Program-made: the position numbers and the translations under genes | Source of the DNA: Archangium violaceum Cb vi76 | GTDB lineage: Bacteria > Myxococcota > Myxococcia > Myxococcales > Myxococcaceae | Assembly (NCBI RefSeq): GCF_000733295.1 | Contig: NZ_JPMI01000259.1 | Coordinates: forward strand, 1 to 38,523 | DNA length: 38,523 bases | Direction: 5' to 3' | Part shown: piece after piece, positions 21,821 to 31,894 of the stretch | Numbering within the stretch: the first letter of the stretch is position 1 | How the letters are laid out: each line of letters starts with the position of its first letter | Notes under the pieces: generated by a model | The model's database searches: none | What the model saw: only the letters and a program-made list of their open reading frames with translations | Told to the model about the DNA's origin: nothing

Positions 21821-23578
21821 TCACTTCGTCTCGCGCAGGATGAGCAGGCCGCGGGAGGTATCGACGACGTAGAGCAGCCCCGCGTTGACGGGGGTGACGT
21901 CCGGCACCTTGGGGACGCGGATGCCGATGGCGCCTTCGTAGAAGCCCAGGCCGCGCAGCCGGTCCTCGGAGCGGAAGTTGTTGTAGTAGGCGATCTCCCG
22001 AGGCTGGGTGGGGTTGGCGACATCGAGGACGCGGACACCCTCGTGGTAGTAGGCGATGTAGAGCCGCTTGCGGGCCTCATCGAGGATCATGTTGTGGATG
22101 GAGGCCTCCTCGCGCAGCCGGTAGCGGGAGAGCAGCTTCACCTGGGTGGGGTCGGTCACATCGAGCACGCGCAGGTGGGCGCCCCAGGTCTCCCCGCCCT
22201 CGAAGGCGATGAGCCGATCCACGTAGGTGCCCACGGCGCCCGCGTGGCTGCGGGCGTAGCTCTGCATCGGGGTGCCATCGGGGTTGATGCCATAGCGGTA
22301 GGCGCCGAGTGGCACGGGCCCCTGCTCCTCACTCAGCACGGAGACGTCGCTGATCTGCATGCCGTAGGACCAGTAGTAGCTGTACATCCGGCCCTGGTAG
22401 ACGAAGGCATCGTGCACGTAGGCGTACGGGTAGGACTCGGAGCCGGGCGGCACGTAGCGGCCGAGCAGCCGGGGCGCGCGCGGGTCGGAGATGTCATAGA
22501 TGCGCGTCGGAGCGCCCATGGCGTAGAGGTGGTTGCCCTCGACGAAGACGGTGTGGGCGTCCTCGTCCTCCTGGACCTGCACGGGGGTGAGGACGGGGTT
22601 GGCGGGGTTGGAGATGTCGAAGGTGATGACGCCATGCTTGCCGCTGGCCACGTACAGGGCGTCTCCCTTGGCCCAGACGCCGTTCCAGTAACCGTTCTCG
22701 GCGGAGATCTGATTGACGATCCGCGGGTTCGCGGGGTCGCTCACGTCGAAGACCGTCAGGCCGCCCCAGCCCAGGTAGGCGTTCTCGAGGGACACGACAT
22801 ACGCGTGGCTCTTCGTCACGTAGACGTCCACCGGCATGCCGAACGTGTAGTCCGGGTCATACGGGTAGACGACGGGCGACTCGGAGACGAGCGTGAGCCC
22901 GTTGGCCTCGCTCTCGCCGCGCGCGGGCACGATGCGGGCGGTCTTGAAGGTGCCCACCTCCAGGGCCTGCCCGTCGCGGCACGTGACGTAGCACCCGGTG
23001 ACGTGGTTGGCATCCTGCGCCGAGCAGCCGGCATAGCTCCACGTGAAGCTGCTCGTGCCGCCGTCCGCGAGCCTGCTCGTGGTGAACCGCGACACGAACC
23101 AGGTGTCATTCGTGAACTGCTTGGTGAGGCTCATGGTGGGGCTGAGCGTGGCCCAGCTGTTGAAGGTCTGGACGCCGCCGTCATTGCGCAGCGAGTGGCT
23201 CTGGACGGAGTAGCGCACGCCACCGTCGCTCAGATCGGCGCGGAGGTGGGTGGTGAAGGTGCCTTCCTGGCCGGCGCCGCCGAGCGTGGTGCGCGGACAC
23301 CCGGACAGGTCGAAGCTGGGGAGCGCCCCGCACTGCGTGCCCGTGGAGCCCTGGATGAAGTGGCAGTTGGCGTAGGGGCCGTTGTCCTCGAAGTCCCCCG
23401 TGTCGACGACGCCCGCGTCGGTTCCGGCGTCCGTTCCGGCGTCTGTTCCAGCATCCGTTCCAGCGTCCAGCCCGGCATCACTGCCGTCACAAGAGGTGCC
23501 CTTGCACTGGGGGTCCGGACATCCGGTGGCGAAGGCCAACGGGAGAAACAGCAGGACGGCGAGACGGATGCGCTGCAT
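21821..23578 (-). CDS. LVIVD-repeat beta-propeller lipoprotein
   Basis: A 585-residue secreted protein. Residues 1-20 are a signal peptide with an ATGC lipobox (Cys20). Residues about 33-56 are a TDAG repeat tract, a flexible tether common in myxobacterial surface lipoproteins. The second half holds at least five LVIVD repeats ([75 protein letters not shown]), which build a propeller. Its partner is unknown. GGAG lies 7 bases before the ATG at 23578. The N-terminal half (60-300) is a Cys-containing beta-rich region with no recognised family. Confidence 0.85.
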   Translation of the reverse strand: MQRIRLAVLLFLPLAFATGCPDPQCKGTSCDGSDAGLDAGTDAGTDAGTDAGTDAGVVDTGDFEDNGPYANCHFIQGSTGTQCGALPSFDLSGCPRTTLGGAGQEGTFTTHLRADLSDGGVRYSVQSHSLRNDGGVQTFNSWATLSPTMSLTKQFTNDTWFVSRFTTSRLADGGTSSFTWSYAGCSAQDANHVTGCYVTCRDGQALEVGTFKTARIVPARGESEANGLTLVSESPVVYPYDPDYTFGMPVDVYVTKSHAYVVSLENAYLGWGGLTVFDVSDPANPRIVNQISAENGYWNGVWAKGDALYVASGKHGVITFDISNPANPVLTPVQVQEDEDAHTVFVEGNHLYAMGAPTRIYDISDPRAPRLLGRYVPPGSESYPYAYVHDAFVYQGRMYSYYWSYGMQISDVSVLSEEQGPVPLGAYRYGINPDGTPMQSYARSHAGAVGTYVDRLIAFEGGETWGAHLRVLDVTDPTQVKLLSRYRLREEASIHNMILDEARKRLYIAYYHEGVRVLDVANPTQPREIAYYNNFRSEDRLRGLGFYEGAIGIRVPKVPDVTPVNAGLLYVVDTSRGLLILRETK

Positions 23579-23658
23579 TGCGAGCTCCACGGAACGGCGG
23601 GGAAGGAGCGCGCAGCATAGCGGATGCGGTGGAGCGGCCGTCCGGGCCTCGGCGCCGC

Positions 23659-25017
23659 TCAGGGCTTCGCGTCGCGCAGCCGCCAGACGGAGAAGGTGTG
23701 CACGCGGCGCCCCTGGAAGTCGGCGGGCAGCTCCACCGGGCCCTCCACCGAGGTGAAGCGCGCGGTCAGCTCCTCGGGGGGCGGTTTGTCCTCGGTGAGC
23801 CACAGCGCGTCCTGGCCGGGCGCCACCACGGGCCTGGGCCAGAGGTCATACTGGCTGTAGCGGGCACCTCCCGCGGTGCTCGTGGGAAGCCGGGTGTACC
23901 AGGCCACCTCGGAGGCGAGCTGATAGCTGGGGGAGTACACGCCGGCCACGTCCTCGCGCTCGAGCCCGGGGAAGAGCCGCGAGGGCTCGGCGAGCTGGGA
24001 CAGCACGGACCAGCCGTGGGTGCGGGCCAGGGGAACGTCGCGCTCGAAGCGCAGCAGGGGGAAGAGCAGGTGCGAGCCCACCGCGAGCACCCCGGCGACG
24101 TTGACGAGGGCCGCGGCGCGGAACCACCCGGGGCGCATGCCGGCGAGCCCCACGCACGCGGAGAGGTACGCGGCGGCGGGCCAGTTCGCCTCGCCCCGGG
24201 TGCGGATGGACGCGTAGCCGAAGAGGAGCAGGGGAGCGGCCGCCGCCGCGCGCAGGAGGAACTGCTCCCTCGGGCCGCGGAGGACGTACACCACCGTCAA
24301 CGGGAACAGCACGGGGCCGCCGAGCGCGAGCTGGCCGGCGAGGAACTCTCCGAAGGTGCGCCAGCCTCCGGTGCCACCGAGGCCGTGCTTGAGCTGGAAG
24401 GCGAAGCCCACCCATTCATGCCGCGCGTTCCACAGCACGACGGGCAGGAAGAGCAGCACCCCGAGGAGCGCGGTGAGCCACGCTCCGGCGGGCAGACGGC
24501 GCGCGCGCACGCAGGCGGCGACGAAGGCCGCGGCGAGCAGGACGCCCGGGTACTTGGACAGCAGGGCCAGCCCACAGGCGAGCCCCGCCAGTACCCACCG
24601 CTCGCGGTACAGCGCCCACAGCGCGAGCACCCAGCAGAGCAGCAGGGGCGTGTCGGGGGTGCTCCAGACTCCGGCGAGCATGCCTGCGGGCACCACGCTC
24701 CACAGCGCGGCCGCGCGCCAGGCGGCCTCCCGGTTTCCGTACACGTCCCGGGCGAGCCCCCACACGGCGGCCACCGTGCCCGCGCCGCACAGCAGGGCCG
24801 TGAGCCGGATGCCGAGCGCGGCGATGAGCCAGGCCACCAGGGGCGGGTGATCGTAGTAGCCCCAGTCGAGGTGCTGGGCCCACTGCCAGTAGTAGGCCTC
24901 GTCGAAGTAGATGTCCGTGCCGAGGGCGAGCGCGAGCCGCACCCCGGCGCTCACCGCCAGCACCACGAGGCTGAGCGTCACGGGGGAGGGGGCGCGGGTG
25001 GGGAGGGGCTCGGCCAC
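23659..25017 (-). CDS. Glycosyltransferase family 39 (ArnT/PMT-like) membrane protein
   Basis: A polytopic GT-C enzyme of about 452 residues with 9-11 membrane segments. The first periplasmic loop carries the catalytic acidic pair in [24 protein letters not shown] (Asp39-Glu40), the hallmark of ArnT/PMT_2 enzymes, which move a sugar from a polyprenyl-phosphate donor to lipid A, protein or another glycan. The C-terminal part is a soluble domain with [12 protein letters not shown]. The GTG at 25017 is chosen because the first membrane segment follows directly; a GTG at 25080 would add 21 poorly conserved residues. The gene is divergent from the YyaL-like gene. Confidence 0.85.
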   Translation of the reverse strand: MAEPLPTRAPSPVTLSLVVLAVSAGVRLALALGTDIYFDEAYYWQWAQHLDWGYYDHPPLVAWLIAALGIRLTALLCGAGTVAAVWGLARDVYGNREAAWRAAALWSVVPAGMLAGVWSTPDTPLLLCWVLALWALYRERWVLAGLACGLALLSKYPGVLLAAAFVAACVRARRLPAGAWLTALLGVLLFLPVVLWNARHEWVGFAFQLKHGLGGTGGWRTFGEFLAGQLALGGPVLFPLTVVYVLRGPREQFLLRAAAAAPLLLFGYASIRTRGEANWPAAAYLSACVGLAGMRPGWFRAAALVNVAGVLAVGSHLLFPLLRFERDVPLARTHGWSVLSQLAEPSRLFPGLEREDVAGVYSPSYQLASEVAWYTRLPTSTAGGARYSQYDLWPRPVVAPGQDALWLTEDKPPPEELTARFTSVEGPVELPADFQGRRVHTFSVWRLRDAKP

Positions 25018-25179
25018 GACCCAGGACAAAGCGCAACCCGGGGCATTTGCCCAGCCCCTTTTCCACCCGTCCCTGAACACTCGGAAGGGTGCCGGGGAAC
25101 ACGCACGCTCCGAGGAGCTTGCCCGCGCCGGGTGTGCCCCTTATCAAAGTGCGCCCTTCCCCTTCGTCAGGAGCATTCC

Positions 25180-27273
25180 GTGGCCCAGACTCCGCCTTCC
25201 GGTGCGAACAACCGCCTCGCGCGAGAGCCATCGCCCTACCTGCGCCAGCATGCGTCGAATCCGGTGGATTGGTACCCGTGGGGGGACGAGGCCTTCGCGC
25301 GGGCCCGGGCGGAGAACAAGCCCATCCTGCTGTCGGTGGGCTACTCGGCCTGCCACTGGTGCCACGTCATGGCGCACGAGTCCTTCGAGGACCCCACCAT
25401 CGCCGGGTTGATGAACGAGTGGTTCATCAACGTGAAGGTGGACCGCGAGGAGCGGCCGGACGTGGATCAGATCTACCAGGGCGTGGTGCAACTGATGGGG
25501 CAGGGCGGTGGGTGGCCGCTGACGGTGTTCCTGACGCCGGACCTGCTGCCCTTCTACGGGGGGACGTACTTCCCGCCGGGGGACAAGTACGGGAGGCCGG
25601 GCTTCCCGAGGGTGCTGGAGGCGCTGCACGACGCGTGGACGGCGAAGCGCGAGGAAGTGCTGCGGCAGTCGGAGGAGTTCCGCGAGGGCCTGGGCGAGCT
25701 GGCCGGCTACGGTCTGGACGCGGTGGCGGGGGCGCTGAAGGGGGAGGACATCGTGGCCATGGGCGAGTCCATGCTGCGCCGGGTGGACGGAGTGAACGGA
25801 GGCTTCGGTGGAGCGCCCAAGTTCCCCAACCCGATGAACGTGGCGCTGCTGCTCCGGGCCTGGCGGCGCGACAGTGGCAACGAGGCGCTGAAGAAGGCGG
25901 TGCTGCTGACGCTGGAGCGGATGGCGCTGGGCGGCATCTACGACCAGTTGGGGGGCGGGTTCCACCGCTACTCGGTGGACGAGCGGTGGACGGTGCCGCA
26001 CTTCGAGAAGATGCTGTACGACAACGCGCAGCTGCTGCACCTGTACACGGAGGCGTACCAGGTGGAGCCGAGGCCGCTGTGGCGCAAGGTGGTGGAGGAG
26101 ACGGCGGAGTACGTGCGGCGCGAGATGACGGACGCGCGCGGCGGCTTCTACGCCACGCAGGACGCGGACAGCGAGGGCGAGGAAGGGAAGTTCTTCGTCT
26201 GGAAGCCCGAGCAGGTGAGGGAGGTGCTGGCGCCGGAGCTGGCCGAGCTGGCGCTGCGCCACTTCCGCCTCACCCCGGGCGGCAACTTCGAGCACGGGGC
26301 CACGGTGCTGGAGGCGGTGGTGCCCGTGGCGACGCTGGCCACGGACTTCCAGCTTCCGGTGGAGGAGGTGGAAGCGCGGCTCGGAGAGGCCCGGCGGAAG
26401 CTCTTCGAGGCGCGGGAGCAGCGGGTGAAGCCGGGGCGCGACGACAAGATCCTCGCGGGGTGGAACGGGCTGATGATCCGGGGCCTGGCCTTCGCGGGAC
26501 GTGTCTTCGGGCGGGCGGACTGGGTGGGCCTGGCGCGGCGGTCGGCGGACTTCCTGCTGGGGGAGCTGTGGGACGGGCAGCGCTTGCTGCGCTCGTACCA
26601 GGAGGGACAGGCGCGCATCCCGGGGTTCCTCGAGGATTACGGTGACCTGGCCTCGGGACTGACGGCGCTGTACCAGGCGACCTTCGAGCCGAAGTACCTG
26701 GAGGCGGCGGAGGCGCTGGTGAAGGCAGCGGAAGCGCGCTTCTGGGATGCGGAGAAGCGGGCGTACCTGACGGCGCCGAAGGACCAGCAGGACCTGGTGG
26801 TGGCGACCTATGCGACGTTCGACAACGCGTTCCCCTCGGGGGCCTCGACGCTGACGGAGGCGCAGGTGGCGCTGGCGGCGCTGACGGGGAACAAGCAGTA
26901 CCTGGAGCTGGCCGAGCGCTACGTCTCGCGCATGCGGGACCAATTGCGGCAGAACCCGATGGGGTACGGGCACCTGGGGCTGGCCGCGGACGCGCTGGCG
27001 GAGGGAGCGCCGAGTGTCACCTTCTCCGGGAGCCGGGAGCTGGTGGAGCCGCTGCTGTCGGTGACCCGGGCGGCCTACGCTCCGACCTTCGCCTTCGCGT
27101 GGAAGGAGCCGGGAGCGCCGGTACCACCGTCGATGCGGGAGACCTTCGAGGGCCGCGAGCCGGTGGGCGGCCAGGGCGCCGCTTACCTCTGCCGCCACTT
27201 CGCTTGCGAGCCACCCATGAAGGAGCCGGGCGAGTTCGCGAGACAACTGACCCTGGTTCCGGCGGGAGCCTGA
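25180..27273 (+). CDS. YyaL/SSP411-type protein with thioredoxin-like domain
   Basis: A 697-residue protein of the DUF255/YyaL family. The N-terminal thioredoxin-like domain (about 10-170) starts [21 protein letters not shown] and has the CHWC active site at residues 58-61, then [15 protein letters not shown] and [12 protein letters not shown]. The rest is an alpha/alpha toroid as in N-acylglucosamine epimerases (FPKFPNP-like [39 protein letters not shown]). The biochemical role of the family is not established. The GTG at 25180 has AGGAG 7 bases upstream. Upstream in-frame sequence to 23578 is open only because it is antisense to GT39. Confidence 0.92.
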   Translation: MAQTPPSGANNRLAREPSPYLRQHASNPVDWYPWGDEAFARARAENKPILLSVGYSACHWCHVMAHESFEDPTIAGLMNEWFINVKVDREERPDVDQIYQGVVQLMGQGGGWPLTVFLTPDLLPFYGGTYFPPGDKYGRPGFPRVLEALHDAWTAKREEVLRQSEEFREGLGELAGYGLDAVAGALKGEDIVAMGESMLRRVDGVNGGFGGAPKFPNPMNVALLLRAWRRDSGNEALKKAVLLTLERMALGGIYDQLGGGFHRYSVDERWTVPHFEKMLYDNAQLLHLYTEAYQVEPRPLWRKVVEETAEYVRREMTDARGGFYATQDADSEGEEGKFFVWKPEQVREVLAPELAELALRHFRLTPGGNFEHGATVLEAVVPVATLATDFQLPVEEVEARLGEARRKLFEAREQRVKPGRDDKILAGWNGLMIRGLAFAGRVFGRADWVGLARRSADFLLGELWDGQRLLRSYQEGQARIPGFLEDYGDLASGLTALYQATFEPKYLEAAEALVKAAEARFWDAEKRAYLTAPKDQQDLVVATYATFDNAFPSGASTLTEAQVALAALTGNKQYLELAERYVSRMRDQLRQNPMGYGHLGLAADALAEGAPSVTFSGSRELVEPLLSVTRAAYAPTFAFAWKEPGAPVPPSMRETFEGREPVGGQGAAYLCRHFACEPPMKEPGEFARQLTLVPAGA

Positions 27274-27333
27274 TTCCAGGGGACCTCACGGGCGGAGCCC
27301 ATGGTCTTGTGTGACCATGAACGTCCGCTCCTA

Positions 27334-27367
27334 CCCGGAACGAGCGGCTGTTTCCGCTCGCTCCGGG
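27334..27367. terminator. Hairpin between the convergent yyaL-like and lipoprotein genes
   Basis: 14-bp arms with one mismatch and a CTGTTT loop, between the stop at 27273 and the convergent stop at 27383. No T-run follows. Confidence 0.6.
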
Positions 27368-27382
27368 CTCGACATCCGTGGC

Positions 27383-28645
27383 TTAGAAGAGCTGGATGCG
27401 GTTGTTCTGGGTGAAGCCGCCCGTGCGTAGGCTGCTCACCTCAGCCGCGCCGAGGTAGCTGGCGCCGGCCGGGCAAGCGCCCACGCCTCCGATAGCGCGA
27501 ACCTCGGTGGACGCGGTGCCGCCGCGCGGGTGCACGATGATGCCGTTGAAGGTGACCGAGGTGCCACGATCATCCGGATCGAACGGCCGCTCCGCCTTGA
27601 ACCCCAGCGTCAGCGTGAGCCCGTCGGAGGAGACCTCCGCGGTGACGGACTCCGACACACCGTTGCTGAGGGAGCCCGCAGGCGTCGGATAAATGGCGCC
27701 CGTGACACCGTCGCTGTCCGGATAGGCGATGCCCGCCGTGGCGGTCTGGCAATCCGCCGTGCCCGGGACGATCTCCATCGGACGGTTGAAGGTGATGATC
27801 AGCTTGCCGTCCGCGCCCAGCAACTTGGTGCCGTCGTCCACGTTGGAGCGCACCGCGTAGAGCAGGGTGTCGGTCGAGCCGATGGCGCCCATCGCCATGC
27901 GCTGCTCGGCCTGGCTCACGCCGGCCACGAAGTTGCCCTGTCCCGACAGGGTCAACCCGTCCATGGACTGCGCCATCACCGCCTCGCAGCGGTAGCTCGC
28001 GCCATTGACGAGCGACGAGCCCGGGATGGACGCCACGCCGTCCGCGTTGGTCGTGGCGGTGACGGTGGTGGTCCCGGTGGTGACCGGAGCCAGGAAGTTG
28101 CCCGACACCTGCAGCGAGTTGTCGGTCGTCGGCGTGTACTGGCAGAAGACCTGGGCGTTGGGCACCGGGTTGTTGTTGAAGCTCACGTTGAACCGGTAGT
28201 CCACCGAGAAGCCCTTGGGGAACAGCCGGATGTTGCCCACCTTCTGCGCGTGCTCCTGATCCAGGTCGAGCAGCGCGTAGGTGTACTCACCCACGAAGCG
28301 CTCGTAGCCCGGGGCCTGCGCGAAGATGGGGATCGTCATCCCCTCCGGGATGTTGTCGATCTGGAAGCAACCGTCCGCCTCGATGGCGTTCTTGTCGTTC
28401 AGATCACCACGGCCGCACGGCTTGGCCCGACGGAACTCGCCGTCGATGATCGCGTACACCTGGCTCGTGCTGTCGCCGTCGTCGCCCAGGTTGCCCTTGG
28501 CGCCGTTCTCCTTGAAGAAGTTCAACCGCTGACCGGTCTGGCCGTCCACGATGAATCCCACGAGCCGGCCACTGTTGGCCTCGTACTCACAGCCCGCGAG
28601 GGCGAGAAGCGAGACCGCCAGGAACTTCTGCGTCAACTTGTACAT
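27383..28645 (-). CDS. Secreted lipoprotein with Ig-like/carboxypeptidase-regulatory-like modules
   Basis: A 420-residue protein: MYKLTQKFLA, hydrophobic core, lipobox LAGC with Cys19. The mature part begins with a beta-sandwich look (GRLVGFIVDGQTGQRLNFFK), as in carboxypeptidase-regulatory-like domains. A middle segment (TTTVTATTNADGVASIPGSS) resembles bacterial Ig-like folds, and a later one (KLIITFNRPMEIVPG) resembles Big_5-type domains. No catalytic motif is visible. The likely place is the outer membrane or cell surface. The ATG at 28645 has GGGGG upstream. A run of ten G lies in the region before it (28713-28722). Confidence 0.7.
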   Translation of the reverse strand: MYKLTQKFLAVSLLALAGCEYEANSGRLVGFIVDGQTGQRLNFFKENGAKGNLGDDGDSTSQVYAIIDGEFRRAKPCGRGDLNDKNAIEADGCFQIDNIPEGMTIPIFAQAPGYERFVGEYTYALLDLDQEHAQKVGNIRLFPKGFSVDYRFNVSFNNNPVPNAQVFCQYTPTTDNSLQVSGNFLAPVTTGTTTVTATTNADGVASIPGSSLVNGASYRCEAVMAQSMDGLTLSGQGNFVAGVSQAEQRMAMGAIGSTDTLLYAVRSNVDDGTKLLGADGKLIITFNRPMEIVPGTADCQTATAGIAYPDSDGVTGAIYPTPAGSLSNGVSESVTAEVSSDGLTLTLGFKAERPFDPDDRGTSVTFNGIIVHPRGGTASTEVRAIGGVGACPAGASYLGAAEVSSLRTGGFTQNNRIQLF

Positions 28646-28734
28646 GAAACCCCCGTCTTGATTGCCACAAAGGCAGGGGCTGCATAGTCGACTCACCAAC
28701 GTGTTGCCAAGAGGGGGGGGGGCCTGATCCACCC

Positions 28735-30276
28735 CTATCTCACCTCGACGACCTTGAGCGTCCCAATGAGCGGGGTGATTTCCGCGTTTCCTTCCTGGCC
28801 CACCCCGAAGTGGGTGGCATCCGCGACCATCTGGTTGAAGGTGGGGTCCATCTGGGTCCACTCGCCCACGAAGGCCTCCACCCACTCGTGCCAGTAGAGG
28901 GCCGGGACTCCGTCCTGGTTCACCATGTAGATGACGCCGTCCACGCGCCGGGAGGGAATGCCCGAGGCGCGCAGCAGGGACACCGTCAGCAGCGAGTGCT
29001 CGGTGCAGTCCCCCTTGCGTTGACGCAGCACGTCAGTGGCCCGGTCCGCGCTCGACCCGTAGTCCTTCTTCAGGTGGGTGGCCACCCAGCCGACGATCTT
29101 CTTCGCCGCCGTGTAGGCGTCCTTCTCATCCGCCACCAGTTGCGAGGCCAGCTCGCGGATCTGCGCGCTGTCGCTCTCGACGATGATGGAGCTCTTGAGG
29201 TTGTCGCCGCCGTCGGGGTCCTCGAGCGGCCTCGGGGCGAGCTTCTTCGGCTCAGGCGGCCGTGCCGACATCGTCACCAGCACGCGCCCGTCCGGCTGCG
29301 CCTGGTACTTCTGCCGGTAGGTGTCGCGCTGGAACTTCTCCGGCAGGTTCTCCATCACCAGCTTCACCTGTCCGGGGATGGCCTGGGCCTCGGGAGGCAG
29401 CGGCCTGGGCAGCACGACGCGCGTGAGGCCGAACACCTCCACCATGTCCAGCCGCTTCGCCACCTCCTCGGGCTCGGCGCGGGCCTTCATCGTCTGGCCG
29501 TACTCCAGCTCCAGCAGCCGGCCGTCCTCGGCCACATACGCCGTGACGGGCACCTTCTCCTTCTCCGACACGCTGACGGCCTTGCCCACCTTCACCTTGA
29601 CGCCGCTGATGAGCCGCTCCTCCGCCGGGTGCACCGTGGTGCTCACCGGGTGGGTGCCAAGGTCCGTCCCATCCAGCGCGTTGCCGCTCACGTTCGCCTG
29701 GCGAAGGATCGCCACGCGCACTTGATCGGCGTCCTCCACCACCTCCGGGGTGGGCGGCAGGTTCACCGTCTCGTCCGGCATGCCCGGGCGCTTGCGCACC
29801 ACGCTCATTCCGCCGGGCGTCACCGTGCCCACCAGCGTCTGGTTGCCGCCATCTCCCCGCTGCTCGATGGTGAAGGCCACCAGCTTGCCGCCGGGACGCG
29901 ACTCGTAGATGCGCTCCTCCCGGTGGATGCGCTCGGAGAGCCGGGCGCCCACCTGCGCCTTGAAGTGCAGCTCGTTGATGCTGCGCACCCGGTCGCTCCG
30001 GCCTGGGACGGGGGCCAGGTCGTTGAAGACGTAGCCCACCTTCTTGTCCACCAGGTACAGCCCCAGGTACTCGCCGCCCTGGGGACGGGGAGCCTTGAGC
30101 ACGTCGGACACCGTGGCCGGAGCCTGCGCCTGCTGAGCCTGCTGCTCCTGAGCCGGCTGGGTCCGGGCCTGGACCGGGGCCGCCTGGGGCGGGGACTCCT
30201 GCTTCTTGCACTGCACGAGCGCCAGGCTCAGCAGCGCGGCGCCCACGGGAAGGAGGACTCTTCTGGGAAGACGCAT
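28735..30276 (-). CDS. Transglutaminase-domain lipoprotein
   Basis: A 513-residue protein. The signal peptide ends in lipobox LVQC (Cys23), followed by a Gln/Ala/Pro-rich tether (28-55). A long N-terminal region of unknown fold leads to a C-terminal transglutaminase core with a complete triad: Cys424 (RKGDCTEHSLL), His463 (YWHEWVEAF) and Asp477 (MDPTF). It should act in the periplasm or at the surface as a protein cross-linking enzyme or peptidase. It lies 37 bases downstream of the GNAT gene on the same strand and is probably the last gene of the ATP-grasp/GNAT operon. An in-frame start 25 codons upstream would overlap the GNAT stop region; 30276 is preferred because the signal peptide starts there. 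Confidence 0.85.
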   Translation of the reverse strand: MRLPRRVLLPVGAALLSLALVQCKKQESPPQAAPVQARTQPAQEQQAQQAQAPATVSDVLKAPRPQGGEYLGLYLVDKKVGYVFNDLAPVPGRSDRVRSINELHFKAQVGARLSERIHREERIYESRPGGKLVAFTIEQRGDGGNQTLVGTVTPGGMSVVRKRPGMPDETVNLPPTPEVVEDADQVRVAILRQANVSGNALDGTDLGTHPVSTTVHPAEERLISGVKVKVGKAVSVSEKEKVPVTAYVAEDGRLLELEYGQTMKARAEPEEVAKRLDMVEVFGLTRVVLPRPLPPEAQAIPGQVKLVMENLPEKFQRDTYRQKYQAQPDGRVLVTMSARPPEPKKLAPRPLEDPDGGDNLKSSIIVESDSAQIRELASQLVADEKDAYTAAKKIVGWVATHLKKDYGSSADRATDVLRQRKGDCTEHSLLTVSLLRASGIPSRRVDGVIYMVNQDGVPALYWHEWVEAFVGEWTQMDPTFNQMVADATHFGVGQEGNAEITPLIGTLKVVEVR

Positions 30277-30313
30277 CGCTCGCTGTGCTCCGGCGCGGGG
30301 TGGGCCTGGATCG

Positions 30314-30787
30314 TCAGACCCGCTTGGTGAGGATGATGAGGTCGTCGCCAACCTTGTAGAAGTCGCGGATGCGCGCCTCCTCCGTGTACTTCATGGAGGC
30401 GTAGAAGCCGCGGGTGGGGCCATAGGCCTCGGTGGCGCTCGTCTCCACGCGGATGATGCGGGCCTGGATGCGGCGCAGGTCCGCTTCCATGCCGGAGATC
30501 AACGAGGCGCCCACGCCCTGTCCCCGCACCGCCGGGTCCGAGGCGATCCAGTACAGGTCATACGTCCCCTCCGTCATCGGCGTGGGGCCGTAGCAGATGT
30601 ACCCCACCAGCGTGCCGTCGCGGTCCGCGACGAGAATCTTGTAGTCGGGGTTGTTCGGCTCAAGCGCGAGATCGACGAGCTCGATCGCGACTCCCACCTC
30701 TTCCTGCGAGAACGTTTCGATTCGACGGATCAGGGAGGCGAGCGGCTCCCGGTCCTTTCCTTCGAGCGGTCGGATGTCCATGGGCAT
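30314..30787 (-). CDS. GNAT-family N-acetyltransferase
   Basis: A 157-residue acetyltransferase. KILVADRDGTLVGYICYGPTP forms the central strands. Residues about 83-103 (IASDPAVRGQGVGASLISGM) hold the acetyl-CoA pyrophosphate loop RGQGVG. TRGFYASMKY is the C-terminal GNAT motif. The substrate is unknown. The 5' end overlaps the ATP-grasp gene by 128 bases in a different frame, so the two are translated together. The ATG at 30787 is near an AGAGAG; a second ATG 6 bases later is equally possible. Confidence 0.85.
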   Translation of the reverse strand: MPMDIRPLEGKDREPLASLIRRIETFSQEEVGVAIELVDLALEPNNPDYKILVADRDGTLVGYICYGPTPMTEGTYDLYWIASDPAVRGQGVGASLISGMEADLRRIQARIIRVETSATEAYGPTRGFYASMKYTEEARIRDFYKVGDDLIILTKRV

Positions 30788-31781
30788 GGGCTCTCTCTAG
30801 CGCGATCTCGACCAGCCGGGTGGCCAGGGCGGGGTAGTCGATGCCGGCCGCGCGAGCGGCCTTGGCGAATCCCGCCTCGGGGTGGAGGTCGCAGTTGGGG
30901 TTGATGTCGATGACGTAGGGCACACCCTCCGGAGTCACCCGGAGGTCCACGCGGCCGTAGTCCTGGCACTCGAGGGCGGCGAAGGCATCCAGCGCCGTCT
31001 GCACCAGGCGGGCCTCCAGCGCGGCGTCCTCCAGCAGGCAGGGCGCGGTGGGCGTGTGCTGGTACTCGGGCGACTCGGACTCCCACTTGGCCGCGTAGGT
31101 GACGATGTTGGGCCGGTCCTCGAAGAGCTTGCCGAAGCGGATCTCCGTCAGCGGCAGCGCCCGGCGCGGGTGGTTGCCCAGCAGCGGCACGTAGATTTCG
31201 CGCCCGGGGATGAACTGCTCCACGAGGGCGGGCTGTTGGAAGGTGCGCAGCACGGCCTCCACGGCGCGGCCCAGCGCGGCCCGGTCGTGCACCACCGAGT
31301 CGCTGGTAATCCCCACGCTGGCGTCCTCGCGCGCGGGCTTGACGATCAGCGGGAAGGGCAGCTGCACCGCGGCCACGTCCTCGAGCCGGTCCACCCGGGC
31401 GAACCCCGGCGTGGACACGCCGCGCGCCTTGAGCAGCTCCTTGGCCTTGTCCTTGTGCAGCGCCAGGCCCAGCGAGAGCGCCGGCGAGCCGGTGTAGGGC
31501 AGCCCCAGCATGTCCAGCAGGCAGGGGATGACCATCTCGCCCCGGGCGTCCGCGGCCACGGACTCGCAGAGGTTGATGACCAGGTCTGGCTGCGTCCGGG
31601 CGAGCACGTCCACGAACTCCAGCCCGGCACCCTCGACGGCGAGCGGCTCGGCGTGGGTGTCCCCGCGGGAGAGGGCGTCCGCCAGGGAGGAGGCCACGCG
31701 GGTCACGTCTTCTCGCGCCTCCCGACCCGGGTCGTCCTCCAACAGCTCATGGTCTCGGTTGTACAGGATGGCGATATGCAT
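30660..31781 (-). CDS. ATP-grasp ligase of the D-alanine-D-alanine ligase family
   Basis: A 373-residue ATP-grasp protein. It starts MHIAILYNRDHELL; INLCESVAADARGEMVIPCLLD and LPYTGSPALSL are the N-terminal blocks; PLIVKPAREDASVGI binds ATP; the C-terminal YVIDINPNCDLHPEAGFAKAA carries the metal ligands. It is related to Ddl, but the INPNCDL end is typical of side families that join amino acids or peptides in other pathways. The last 42 residues (after about GHPTARRKG) are read from DNA that also encodes the GNAT start and look like non-domain tail. The ATG at 31781 begins the conserved part; a GTG at 31814 has a better GGGGGG ribosome-binding site and is possible. Confidence 0.82.
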   Translation of the reverse strand: MHIAILYNRDHELLEDDPGREAREDVTRVASSLADALSRGDTHAEPLAVEGAGLEFVDVLARTQPDLVINLCESVAADARGEMVIPCLLDMLGLPYTGSPALSLGLALHKDKAKELLKARGVSTPGFARVDRLEDVAAVQLPFPLIVKPAREDASVGITSDSVVHDRAALGRAVEAVLRTFQQPALVEQFIPGREIYVPLLGNHPRRALPLTEIRFGKLFEDRPNIVTYAAKWESESPEYQHTPTAPCLLEDAALEARLVQTALDAFAALECQDYGRVDLRVTPEGVPYVIDINPNCDLHPEAGFAKAARAAGIDYPALATRLVEIALERAHAHGHPTARRKGPGAARLPDPSNRNVLAGRGGSRDRARRSRA

Positions 31782-31894
31782 GCGTGGTGCGTGTGCGGCG
31801 GCCAGGGTTAGCACGTCCCCCCGGGGGATGACAGTTCACAGATGGCCCGTTTGGCTGGCCGCCGAGCTGGTCCCGGAAGTATGAGAGGAGAACC

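Noticed and set aside
23413-23475. Short tandem repeats as a CRISPR-like array
   Set aside because: Units are 12 bases, contiguous, without spacers, and encode a TDAG protein tract.
23578-25179. In-frame 5' extension of the YyaL-like gene by more than 500 codons
   Set aside because: The added part is antisense to the GT39 gene and lacks domain content; the GTG at 25180 has AGGAG and begins the conserved YyaL start.
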